The notes under the pieces: generated by a model
The model's input: only the letters and a program-made list of their open reading frames with translations
What the model was told of the DNA's origin: nothing
Database searches by the model: none
Shown: positions 19,052-27,734 of the stretch, piece by piece
Layout: each line of letters opens with the position of its first letter
Position numbering within the stretch: the first letter of the stretch is position 1
Made by a program: the position numbers and the translations under genes
From: Mucilaginibacter sp.
Lineage (GTDB): Bacteria > Bacteroidota > Bacteroidia > Sphingobacteriales > Sphingobacteriaceae
Direction: 5' to 3'
Assembly (NCBI GenBank): GCA_028288025.1
Contig: JAQBOM010000004.1
Coordinates: 62,001 to 126,000 of the forward strand
DNA: 64,000 nt

Positions 19052-20149
19052 ATGGAAACGGAAGAAATAGAAATGCTATTCAAAAAGTATCACGAAGGCA
19101 GATGTTCTGACGAGGAAAAGGTTTTGCTGGAAACGTGGTACCTGCAGTATAACGAAAACGATACCGGCCTTTCACCGGACCGGGTCAGGACGGCGCGTGG
19201 CCAGGTTTTCAGAACCCTTCCCGGCAATCATAACGAGTTTTTAAAGATCGGATTCAGGCTGGCTGCGGCTGCGGCGGTTATTGGCGTACTGATAACGATT
19301 GCGGTAAAACTCTGGCTTCCGCAGCCTCCCCTAACCGGATATAAAGCAGATATTTCCCCCGGCACAAACAAGGCGGTGTTAACCCTTTCAGACGGCAAGC
19401 GGATTAGTTTGAATGACGCGTCAAGCGGGCGGTTGGCCGTGAGACCCGGCGTCCGTATCGTTAAAAAAGGAAGTGGCGAGATTATCTATCTCGTCACCGG
19501 AAAGCCGGGCGGTATACGACCAAACAACGTCACTACCCCAAACGGCGGGCAGTGGCGGGTGGTGCTGCCCGACGGCACAAAAGTATGGCTCAACGCAGCC
19601 TCGTCATTTACCTACCCGACATCCTTCGCCGGGCCTGTCCGTGTTGTGCAGCTAAGCGGTGAGGCCTATCTTGAGGTGGCCAAAGATAAACGCCATCCGT
19701 TTATCGTAAAGACCAGACAGCAGCAGGTCGAGGTACTGGGTACGCATTTTAATATCAATGCCTACCCAAATGAATTATCAATCAGAACCACCCTGGCCGA
19801 AGGACGGGTGAAGGTTTCGGGTTCAACTGGTCAGACCAGAATACTGGCTCCCGGCCAGCAGGCTGTTTTGTCCGGCGAAGGTTTAACCGTGGTAGAGGCT
19901 GATGTGGAAGAAGCGCTCGCGTGGAAAAACGGCTATTTCCGTTTTAACGATGAGCGCATTCAAAGCGTCATGCGGAAACTTTCGCGATGGTACAATATCG
20001 ACGTACAGTATAGCTCGGCGGTTTCCCCCAACGGATTAAACGGAAAAATTTCCCGTTACAAGAACATCAGCCAGGTATTAAACGCCCTTGAAGCAACAAA
20101 AATGGTTCATTTTAAAATGGAAGGGAGGAGGGTCACCGTTATGCAGTGA
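19052..20149 (+). CDS. FecR family anti-sigma factor
   Basis: The 365-residue protein starts at ATG 19052 (METEEIEMLFKKYHEGRCSD); an earlier TTG at 18938 adds a stretch unlike the family. The N-terminal cytoplasmic part holds the sigma factor, one membrane segment follows (AAAAAVIGVLITIAVKLWL, about 75-93), then the periplasmic FecR domain (NNVTTPNGGQWRVVLPDGTK, WLNAASSFTYPTSF, GEAYLEVAKDKRHPFIV) and a C-terminal DUF4974-type domain. It senses the state of the SusC partner and frees a sigma factor. SusC and SusD follow directly. The matching sigma gene is not adjacent; the closest one is at 734-1282. Confidence 0.93.
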   Translation: METEEIEMLFKKYHEGRCSDEEKVLLETWYLQYNENDTGLSPDRVRTARGQVFRTLPGNHNEFLKIGFRLAAAAAVIGVLITIAVKLWLPQPPLTGYKADISPGTNKAVLTLSDGKRISLNDASSGRLAVRPGVRIVKKGSGEIIYLVTGKPGGIRPNNVTTPNGGQWRVVLPDGTKVWLNAASSFTYPTSFAGPVRVVQLSGEAYLEVAKDKRHPFIVKTRQQQVEVLGTHFNINAYPNELSIRTTLAEGRVKVSGSTGQTRILAPGQQAVLSGEGLTVVEADVEEALAWKNGYFRFNDERIQSVMRKLSRWYNIDVQYSSAVSPNGLNGKISRYKNISQVLNALEATKMVHFKMEGRRVTVMQ

Positions 20150-20314
20150 AAGTTTGAGATCAGTAGTTAATAACAAAGCCAGGAAACCTGTTTTGACGGT
20201 GACCTGGCTTTAAGCCTGGCTACGTTAACCATAATTAAACGATTAATGAACCGCGGAGCGCCGCTCGCATCTTGGAAAATGAACCGGCGCAACGCATAAA
20301 CCAAACCCGAACAA

Positions 20315-23300
20315 ATGTATAAATTTTACAATAACAAATGGGTGCGGCCGCCTGGCCGTACTTTCAGCGCCGTACTGCTTCTTACCCTCTTTTTTCTGCT
20401 TACTACAGGTGCCGTTGCACAAAAAATTACGCTGTCCGAAAAAAATACGCTATTGAAAGATGTTTTTGAAAAGATCAGCAGGCAAACAGGCTTCGATTTC
20501 CTGGTGTCAACCGACAATTTAAATCTGGCTAAACCTGTAACAATCAATGTTCAAAATGAAGAGATCAAACCGGTATTGGTAAAAATATTCACCGGACAGC
20601 CGTTAAGTTTTATCATCCAGGAAAAGATGGTGGTCGTTTCAAAAAAGGAAGTACCTGCAAGGAAAGTCAATACCCCGATTCATGTAAAGGTTGCCGGCCG
20701 TGTAACGGATACAACAGGAACCCCGCTGATTGGGGCGACCATTACAAACTTAGCCGGACATTCCACTTATCCATCGGATGATAATGGGGTATTTGACGTC
20801 ATCGCGCAGGTTGGTGATAAACTAACTGTGACGTATATCGGTTTTCGATCTTACACGTTCGTTGTAGCTGACGATCTGCCGTTTCAAACTATTGTGTTAC
20901 ACGCCGATCACGCGAAATTGGAACAGGTAATTGTGGTGAGCACCGGTTATCAATCTTTACCAAAGGAAAGAGCTACAGGTTCATTTGCTACTGTAAATAA
21001 TGAATTATTAAACAGGAGGGTTAGCCCCAATATAATAGACCGGCTAGAAGGTGTCGTGCCGGGGCTGATCTTCAATCATAATACGGCTGCCTCTGTCACC
21101 GGCTCCGATATTAGCATTAGAGGACACAGCACATTATTTGCCAATGATCAGCCGCTGGTTGTTGTGGATAATTTTCCATATGACGGAGATATAAACAGCA
21201 TCAATCCCAATGATGTAGAAAATATCACTGTGCTCAAAGACGCAGCCGCCGCATCCATATGGGGAGTGAAGTCAGGGAATGGTGTTATTGTTATCACTAC
21301 CAAACATGGCACCAGAGGGAGTAAAATGATCGTAGAGCTTAATTCAAACGTGACGATCGGTGATAAGCCCAACTTATTTTACGGCAATAATTTTTTGGAT
21401 GCCAACGATTTTATAAACGTGGAGAAATCTTTATTTGCGCAAGGGTATTATACAAATGATCTGACAAGTACATCACATCCTGTGGTCTCTCCTGTAGTGG
21501 CTATTCTTGCATCAAATCTTTCGCAAAGTCAAAAAGACAATCAAATTGATGCGCTTCGACACGCAGACTACAGAAATCAATTACAGAAATACTTTTACAG
21601 GAATTCAATTAATCAGCAGCACAGTGTTAGTCTTCGGGGCGGGGGGGTGACTGATGATTATTTTTTATCGGCCGGCTATGATGACGCACTAAGGAACCAG
21701 ACAGGGAATGGAAATAACCGGTTTACATTAAACAGCGCTTATAACTTTAGCCTTAACAGCGACCTCGATTTTTCATTGGGATTTAATTTCATCCAGACAT
21801 CAGGCCAGGCAAATAGTCCCGTCGGCAATCTTACCAGCTCGAAATCATTGTATCCATATGCCCAATTCGCAGATGGCGATGGAAACCCACTGCCAATAGC
21901 TAAAGATTATGCTACCCTATATACCGATGCGGCAATAAATAACGGTTTATTGGATTGGTCATTCCGGCCTCTTGATGAATTACATAACGCAGATAATACG
22001 TTTAAAACCACAGATAACCGGGTAAATGCCGGCGTCAGATATAAAGCGTTTCAGAATTTGAGCTTAGATTTGAAATATCAGTATGAAAAGAGTAGTTCAC
22101 AAACAGAATATTATAGCGGTTTGTTGTCGTACGCTGCCAGGAACCTGATAAACCAGTTTACCCAGATCAATCCGGGCGGAGCATTCAGCTATCCGATACC
22201 TATAGGCGGGACAGACGATCGGTTATATCAGTATTTGACATCACAAAGGTTACGGGCGCAGGTTAATTATAATAAAAATTGGGGCTACAGCGATTTTAAT
22301 GTGATTGGCGGTGCGGAAATCAGTGACGTGACGACAGAAAATAATGGCAATACGGTTTACGGCTTTGATCAAAGCACAGGCGCGTTTACCAACGTGAATT
22401 TTTCAGACTATTTTCAAACCAACCCATCCGGGTCTTATGCTCAAATACCTTCTGCCATACGATTTCAGCGCTTATCCGACAGATACTTATCCTATTTTGG
22501 CAACGGTGCATACACCTACAAAAAGCGATACGGCGTTTCACTGAGCGGCAGGATTGATAAATCGAATTTATTCGGCGTAAATACGAATCAAAAGTCGGTA
22601 CCACTTTATTCGGCAGGCGGGAGCTGGAGATTCAGCGATGAATGTTTCTACCATCTCAGCTGGCTACCCTATGCGAAGCTGCGGCTTACTTATGGCTTTA
22701 ACGGAAATGTTGACAAAAACGTAACAGCGGTAACGACAATTCAGCAACAGCTGAATTCCTATATAACCGGCGGCCCTTATGCGGCTATCGCCAACCCAGG
22801 TAATCCTGAATTACGGTGGGAAAAAGTTTCCATCCTAAACCTGGGCTTCGACTTTTCCCTGAAAAACAATGTTATATCGGGAAGCATAGAATATTACGTC
22901 AAAAAAGGGATAGACTTGTTCGGGGATTCGCCTTTGCCGGGCTCTACCGGATTTACTTCTTTCAGGGGGAACACGGCCAATACCGGCGGAAGCGGATTAG
23001 ATATTGTTATAAATTCCACCAACATTCAAAAAGGGGACCTGAAATGGGCAACCGGCTTCATGCTGAGTTATGTAACAGATAAGGTCATCCACTACGGTGT
23101 TCCCGTCGATGCCGCGAGTGCGTTAATCTACGGGGCGGGTAATAACGGAGTGATCCTGCCGCTCGTTGGTAAGCCCTTATTCGGAATCTACAGCTATAAG
23201 TGGGCGGGTCTCGATCCGGTAAACGGGAATCCGAGGGGTTATTTTCAGGGAAAGCCAAGTGACAATTATGCCGCGATCATGGCGAACACGCCGCTGGATA

Positions 23301-23812
23301 GTTTGAAATTTAACGGGACTTCAAGACCTAAATTTTTTGGGTCACTTAGAAATACAGTCTCCTATAAAAATATCTCATTCTCAGCAAATATTATTTACAA
23401 GTTAGACTATTTTTTCAGACGGAATTCCATATCCTATTCCAGTTTATATCAATTCTGGCAGGGCAATAGTGATTATTCTAAACGGTGGCAGAAACCGGGG
23501 GACGAACTGGTTACAAATGTTCCTTCTCAACCAATTCTACCATTAAATGGATCCAGGGATGCCTTTTATTTGTCGTCGTCGTCGCTGGTCACTCCCGGAG
23601 ATCATATCAGGCTGCAGGATATAAGTTTGTCGTACGACTTTAATAGCAGTTTCAAAAGGAAAACGCCATTCAGACAGCTAAAGGTCTATTGTTACCTCAA
23701 CAATATCGGTATTCTATGGAAGGCAAACAAACAGGGCTTAGATCCGGATTTATTTTCTTCCGGCCTGCCCTTACCCAGAACCTTGTCACTCGGAATTAAA
23801 ACACAACTTTAA
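20315..23812 (+). CDS. SusC/RagA-type TonB-dependent outer-membrane transporter with STN domain
   Basis: The 1165-residue protein has a signal peptide (ending TGAVAQ) and an N-terminal STN signalling domain (about 35-115, LLKDVFEKISRQTGFDFLVS), which explains the upstream FecR. A carboxypeptidase-regulatory domain follows (VAGRVTDTTGTPLIGATITN), then a TonB plug (GVVPGLIFNHN, DISIRGHSTLFANDQPLVVVDNFP, INPNDVENITVLKDAAAASIWG, NGVIVITTK) and a beta-barrel to the C-terminus. SusC proteins import large oligomeric ligands with energy from TonB-ExbBD. The plug motif ASIWGVKSGNGV replaces the usual IYGSRAANGV. The substrate is unknown; no glycoside hydrolase or peptidase sits in the locus, but a thioredoxin-like gene does. 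Confidence 0.96.
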   Translation: MYKFYNNKWVRPPGRTFSAVLLLTLFFLLTTGAVAQKITLSEKNTLLKDVFEKISRQTGFDFLVSTDNLNLAKPVTINVQNEEIKPVLVKIFTGQPLSFIIQEKMVVVSKKEVPARKVNTPIHVKVAGRVTDTTGTPLIGATITNLAGHSTYPSDDNGVFDVIAQVGDKLTVTYIGFRSYTFVVADDLPFQTIVLHADHAKLEQVIVVSTGYQSLPKERATGSFATVNNELLNRRVSPNIIDRLEGVVPGLIFNHNTAASVTGSDISIRGHSTLFANDQPLVVVDNFPYDGDINSINPNDVENITVLKDAAAASIWGVKSGNGVIVITTKHGTRGSKMIVELNSNVTIGDKPNLFYGNNFLDANDFINVEKSLFAQGYYTNDLTSTSHPVVSPVVAILASNLSQSQKDNQIDALRHADYRNQLQKYFYRNSINQQHSVSLRGGGVTDDYFLSAGYDDALRNQTGNGNNRFTLNSAYNFSLNSDLDFSLGFNFIQTSGQANSPVGNLTSSKSLYPYAQFADGDGNPLPIAKDYATLYTDAAINNGLLDWSFRPLDELHNADNTFKTTDNRVNAGVRYKAFQNLSLDLKYQYEKSSSQTEYYSGLLSYAARNLINQFTQINPGGAFSYPIPIGGTDDRLYQYLTSQRLRAQVNYNKNWGYSDFNVIGGAEISDVTTENNGNTVYGFDQSTGAFTNVNFSDYFQTNPSGSYAQIPSAIRFQRLSDRYLSYFGNGAYTYKKRYGVSLSGRIDKSNLFGVNTNQKSVPLYSAGGSWRFSDECFYHLSWLPYAKLRLTYGFNGNVDKNVTAVTTIQQQLNSYITGGPYAAIANPGNPELRWEKVSILNLGFDFSLKNNVISGSIEYYVKKGIDLFGDSPLPGSTGFTSFRGNTANTGGSGLDIVINSTNIQKGDLKWATGFMLSYVTDKVIHYGVPVDAASALIYGAGNNGVILPLVGKPLFGIYSYKWAGLDPVNGNPRGYFQGKPSDNYAAIMANTPLDSLKFNGTSRPKFFGSLRNTVSYKNISFSANIIYKLDYFFRRNSISYSSLYQFWQGNSDYSKRWQKPGDELVTNVPSQPILPLNGSRDAFYLSSSSLVTPGDHIRLQDISLSYDFNSSFKRKTPFRQLKVYCYLNNIGILWKANKQGLDPDLFSSGLPLPRTLSLGIKTQL

Positions 23813-23813
23813 G

Positions 23814-25193
23814 ATGAACACAATGAAAAACCATATTACAGGTATTTGCTTTTTGCTATTTGTTATCAGTACAGGTAGCTGCAAAAAGCAGGACGCTTTT
23901 TTGGATAGAAAGCCCAATATAGCCCTTGCAGTCCCAACAACCCTTTCTGACTTTGAGCTTTTATTAAACAACGAAACATTATTTAACGCCTATGATAGCC
24001 CGGCTTTGGGTAATCTATCGGGCGATGATTTTTACGTAACCAATGATTCCTGGATATCTTCAGAAACAGTAGCACAAAATACGTACATATTTGCAAAGGA
24101 TATTTACCAGGGCTCAACGATTAACAACGATTGGAATACACCCTATCAGCAAATTTATTACTGCAATGCCGTATTGGACGGGCTCAATAAGATTAATATT
24201 AGTCCGGCGCAATTATCCAGGTTTAACACCATCAAGGGAGAAGCGCTTTTTTTCAGGGCATACGCGTGTTACAACCTGGTACAAACGTTTGCAATGCCCT
24301 ATGATAAAAACACAGCCAACTCAGACCCTGGCATTCCTTTTCCAACAAACTCAGACATTAATAAACGATATGGAAGGGGAACTGTGCAGGGTACTTACGA
24401 TCAAATTATTAGTGATATCAATACAGCAGCGACGTTGGTGCCGGCAACGCTCACGAGCGTAACCAAAGCATGTAAAATAACCTGCAGCGCGTTTTTAGCC
24501 AGGATTTATTTAGCGATGGGTAAATACGACCTGGCCTTTAATTATTCTGATAAATGTCTGGCTCAATATTCGACACTTGTTGATTATAACAGGATCTCAC
24601 CGGGAAGAAATGCGTTGAGTTCGAAAATATTGGCAGAGGATATCTTTCACACCTCCCTAAACGGGTACAGTTTAACCTCCTTAGCGCAAATGGATAGTAC
24701 GTTGTACAAAAGTTACGACGTAAATGATCTCAGAAGAAGTTATTTTTTCCGTAAGGCCACAAATGGAAAAGGACTATTTTTCCGGGGCACCTACGATATC
24801 CACAATAATAAATTCGGCGGTTTGGCGACAGATGAAATGTACCTGATCAGGTCCGAATGCAGTGCCAGGTCGGGGAACCTAGCACAGGCATTATCAGATT
24901 TAAATGCCTTATTAAAGAATAGATATGTCACCGGGCAATTTACTCAGCTTAGTATAAATAATCAGGATACGTTAATGCAAAGGATACTGCTGGAAAGGAA
25001 AAAAGAACTTTATATGCGGGGCCTGCGATGGACCGATTTACGCAGGCTGAATAAAGAAGATAAGTATAAAAACAATGTCGTTCGCATCATCAATGGCACG
25101 GTGTATACCCTTTTACCAAACGATCCCAAATACGCTCTGCCGATTCCGGATCAGGAGCTGCATTTAAGCGGCATTCCTCAAAATTTCAGATAA
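23814..25193 (+). CDS. SusD/RagB family surface lipoprotein
   Basis: The 459-residue lipoprotein has a signal peptide with a lipobox ending TGSC (ATG at 23814, alternative at 23823). The SusD fold is shown by TPR-like helical parts (YQQIYYCNAVLDGLNKI, IKGEALFFRAYACYNLVQTFA) and the C-terminal family ending RGLRWTDLRRLNKEDKY and YALPIPDQE. It forms the lid over the SusC barrel and binds the ligand at the cell surface. It starts one base after the SusC stop. Confidence 0.95.
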   Translation: MNTMKNHITGICFLLFVISTGSCKKQDAFLDRKPNIALAVPTTLSDFELLLNNETLFNAYDSPALGNLSGDDFYVTNDSWISSETVAQNTYIFAKDIYQGSTINNDWNTPYQQIYYCNAVLDGLNKINISPAQLSRFNTIKGEALFFRAYACYNLVQTFAMPYDKNTANSDPGIPFPTNSDINKRYGRGTVQGTYDQIISDINTAATLVPATLTSVTKACKITCSAFLARIYLAMGKYDLAFNYSDKCLAQYSTLVDYNRISPGRNALSSKILAEDIFHTSLNGYSLTSLAQMDSTLYKSYDVNDLRRSYFFRKATNGKGLFFRGTYDIHNNKFGGLATDEMYLIRSECSARSGNLAQALSDLNALLKNRYVTGQFTQLSINNQDTLMQRILLERKKELYMRGLRWTDLRRLNKEDKYKNNVVRIINGTVYTLLPNDPKYALPIPDQELHLSGIPQNFR

Positions 25194-25210
25194 TTACTAA
25201 CTCTAAAAAC

Positions 25211-26617
25211 ATGAAAATATTAATACTATTTGTCATAGGCATCTGGGTGAATAATTCATATGCACAGACAAGGTCTGCAATAATTGCCGGTCGCTTAAAC
25301 TATATGAATGATAACGACAGTGTAGTTTTAAAAATCAATGAACCATCGCTTTTTACCAGTGAGACTCATATGACCACGGTTGTTAAAAAGGTCAAACACG
25401 GCCGGTTTTCATTTAAGATCGCTGTTAAAAAACTTCCGGTATTTGCATCGTTAACGTTTCCAGGAAAGCGCTTCAATGCAGATGGAAGCAAAAATATTTA
25501 TGATTACCTGATCGAAAAAGGTGACCGTATTCACTGTTCAATAAAAGGAAATTCAACCTTTTCTGGTCCTGGTTCAAATAAATGGACGATCCAAACAAAG
25601 TTAGCATCACTGGATCGAAGCAAACGCCAGTCATACAATAACAAGAGCATTTCAGGGCTTGCCGGAGAATTTAGGTTTATGGATTCTCTATTCAAGCTAA
25701 AGACGAGGCTGCTCGTGTCGGAGCGAAAAAAAGTCAGTATTGGTATTTTTAAAACGCTGCTCGCGGATAATATCGCCCGTTCGCGGTTTTCAAAGTGGAT
25801 TATTTTGAAAAGCTGCAAGGCTGATCCTGCCGATATTTTGCAATTCCTGGTGAACTACGAGGAACCTCCGGTAAATAAATTCTTTACGAAAAGAGACTCA
25901 ACGGAACTCTTTCCTTTTTTAAGCGCTTATTGTGAAGGATTAATCGCAAACTATAAACTTGATCAATATCGCCTGAAGAATGACAAATTCTCCGTGACGA
26001 AATGTTATCAGACGTTTAAACACCAGTATTCGGGATTGCTCAGGGATAGATTGCTTACAATGCTTTTATATGCGAATCGTAATGCTCCTGGCGACATTAC
26101 GGATTGTTTTGACGATGCTGCGACGCTGATAAAAGAGCCGGTTCTCCGGGAAGTTCTGGACAATATTAAAACGTCCGGTCTTAACGGCGGTGGCGCTTAT
26201 AATTTTACATTGCCGGACACATCCGGCAAGAACGTATCATTTGCGGATTTCAAAGGCAAAACCGTGTTATTGGACTTTTGGTTTACGGGCTGTACACCCT
26301 GCCGGGGAATGGCAGAAATGTTAAAGCAGGTCGAGTCCCAATTAAACCCCGACAGCGTTGTGTTTATTAGCATTAACATCGATAAAAATAAAGACAGGTG
26401 GATTTCCAGCATAAGGAGTAGATTATATACGACTTCGCGCGCGGTTAATTTGAATGTACAATTTATGGGAAATGAACATCCCCTTATAAAGCATTACCTG
26501 ATTACCGGGTATCCGACACTGATTTTGTTTGATAAAGGAGGAAGACGGGTTCAGTTGCCACCGGGTTACCGCGACAATAATGGGGCGGATCTGATAAACT
26601 TGCTCAAAAACAAATAA
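25211..26617 (+). CDS. TlpA-like thioredoxin family protein
   Basis: The 468-residue exported protein has a signal peptide (ending NSYAQ), a long N-terminal part of about 330 residues of the DUF4369-like type common in Bacteroidetes, and a C-terminal AhpC/TSA-TlpA thioredoxin domain (about 335-468): FTLPDTSGKNVSFADFKGKTVLLDFWF, active site GCTPCRG, and cis-proline TGYPTLILF. It probably reduces disulfides in the periplasm. It lies 17 bases after SusD, so the operon is FecR-regulated SusC-SusD-TlpA, consistent with uptake of a cysteine-containing peptide or a redox-active ligand. Confidence 0.9.
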   Translation: MKILILFVIGIWVNNSYAQTRSAIIAGRLNYMNDNDSVVLKINEPSLFTSETHMTTVVKKVKHGRFSFKIAVKKLPVFASLTFPGKRFNADGSKNIYDYLIEKGDRIHCSIKGNSTFSGPGSNKWTIQTKLASLDRSKRQSYNNKSISGLAGEFRFMDSLFKLKTRLLVSERKKVSIGIFKTLLADNIARSRFSKWIILKSCKADPADILQFLVNYEEPPVNKFFTKRDSTELFPFLSAYCEGLIANYKLDQYRLKNDKFSVTKCYQTFKHQYSGLLRDRLLTMLLYANRNAPGDITDCFDDAATLIKEPVLREVLDNIKTSGLNGGGAYNFTLPDTSGKNVSFADFKGKTVLLDFWFTGCTPCRGMAEMLKQVESQLNPDSVVFISINIDKNKDRWISSIRSRLYTTSRAVNLNVQFMGNEHPLIKHYLITGYPTLILFDKGGRRVQLPPGYRDNNGADLINLLKNK

Positions 26618-26620
26618 TAA

Positions 26621-26656
26621 AACACTGCTGGCGGATGCCGTTCAGCAGTGTTTTTC
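26621..26656. terminator. Bidirectional rho-independent terminator
   Basis: Perfect arms AACACTGCTG (26621-26630) and CAGCAGTGTT (26643-26652) with a T-run after and A-rich bases before. It separates the convergent TlpA-like gene (stop 26617) and DUF6520 gene (stop 26663) and would serve both. Confidence 0.8.
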
Positions 26657-26662
26657 TAATCA

Positions 26663-26938
26663 TTAAAGTGGTTTTAATACCTGGTTTGTTGTGATATAAC
26701 CACTTGGAATGGTATTATCCGCAGGCGGGGTGGTTGATTGATAACCTGAACACGCAGCTGTTCCAGATACACAACCGTAATCATTCGGGTTGACTTGCTG
26801 CCAGGAGAAGTTACTGCCGGTTGTCTGAACCGGGTAATAGGTGTTTAATTGATTCGGCGTAACATTACTGAACGCACTGAACCCGATGGCCATAGCGCCT
26901 ACCATCAGGCCTAAAGCGATTTTTTTGAAATTTTTCAT
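26663..26938 (-). CDS. DUF6520-like small exported protein
   Basis: The 91-residue protein starts MKNFKKIALGLMVGAMAIGFSAF, an exported N-terminus typical of Bacteroidetes DUF6520 proteins, and has a short Ser/Thr/Asn-rich mature part with two cysteines (YGCVSGTAACSGY). Function unknown. It follows the MauE-like gene with a 10-base gap, so the two are co-transcribed. The close cysteine pair fits an oxidised small protein in a redox locus. Confidence 0.7.
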   Translation of the reverse strand: MKNFKKIALGLMVGAMAIGFSAFSNVTPNQLNTYYPVQTTGSNFSWQQVNPNDYGCVSGTAACSGYQSTTPPADNTIPSGYITTNQVLKPL

Positions 26939-26948
26939 GATTTTAATT

Positions 26949-27389
26949 TTAAAAATTTGTTTTTAGCTTGCTGAGCCACAAGGCAAATACGGATATGACA
27001 ATAAGTGCCAGGTTGAACCAAATATGCTGTGTCCAGCTTAATTTTTCGATTGCGCCACCACAATGACAAGGAAGTTTTGTCGCCCACAGGACCATACTCG
27101 CTATATAGATAGTGAAAAGGGTCATCAAAAAGGTGAAAGCATACAATCCCCATCGTATTGTTTTTGGAATGACCAATAAAATTGCAGTGATAATCTCTGC
27201 AATTGGAACAATCCACGACAGATAAACCGCAAATGGGCTAATTACCGACACCCTTGACAGGCCGTTAAGAAAGCGGCTATGATCTTCTATTTTGCTGTAA
27301 CCTGTGTACAGAAATAAAAATATACAGATTAAGTAAATAACCAGGACCGTGTCGTCCCTGAACTTTTCTGAAGGTTGATCTGTGGACAT
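26949..27389 (-). CDS. MauE/DoxX-family redox-associated membrane protein
   Basis: The 146-residue protein has four predicted membrane helices (VLVIYLICIFLFLYTGYSKI, VYLSWIVPIAEIITAILLVI, YAFTFLMTLFTIYIASMVLW, IWFNLALIVISVFALWLS) and a CHCGG motif between helices 3 and 4, as in MauE-like proteins that work with thioredoxin-like partners. The start at 27389 has an AGAGGA ribosome-binding site six bases upstream; the ATG at 27410 would place that inside the gene. It is divergent from the element to the right and faces the TlpA-like gene with its partner. Confidence 0.8.
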   Translation of the reverse strand: MSTDQPSEKFRDDTVLVIYLICIFLFLYTGYSKIEDHSRFLNGLSRVSVISPFAVYLSWIVPIAEIITAILLVIPKTIRWGLYAFTFLMTLFTIYIASMVLWATKLPCHCGGAIEKLSWTQHIWFNLALIVISVFALWLSKLKTNF

Positions 27390-27435
27390 TTTGGTTCCTC
27401 TTATTGTCATGACTGTTTTGTAACCGAATTCAACT

Positions 27436-27449
27436 GTGACTTAAGTCAC
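27436..27449. promoter_or_regulatory. 14-bp perfect palindrome upstream of mauE-like gene
   Basis: GTGACTTAAGTCAC is an uninterrupted palindrome 47 bases upstream of the preferred start of the MauE-like gene. Its place and perfection suit an operator. The remaining gap to 27734 shows no gene; a weak similarity to the direct repeat described at 32597 (AAATGCTC at 27509-27516) is noted only as a possible left element end. Confidence 0.4.
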
Positions 27450-27734
27450 TGGCAGGCCGGTGGCTTGCAAATTTAGTTTTCTTGTTTGTCACTAAACTCC
27501 TTTCTGTTAAATGCTCTATATGGGCGTGGGGTAAAAAAACTGATTTGTTAAGTCAAAGTAACCCGATTTAATGAGCCGAAAACAGTAACAAAAGGGTTAG
27601 AACTAAATTTTTTAATTTAATTGAAAATTAAACGCATTATTGCGCATTAAGCAAGTATTCAGAGCGAATGCAAACAGTTTTAAACTGCTTTCTTTTCAAA
27701 AAGCCTGTTACCCTTTATCCACCCGGGCGGCAAA

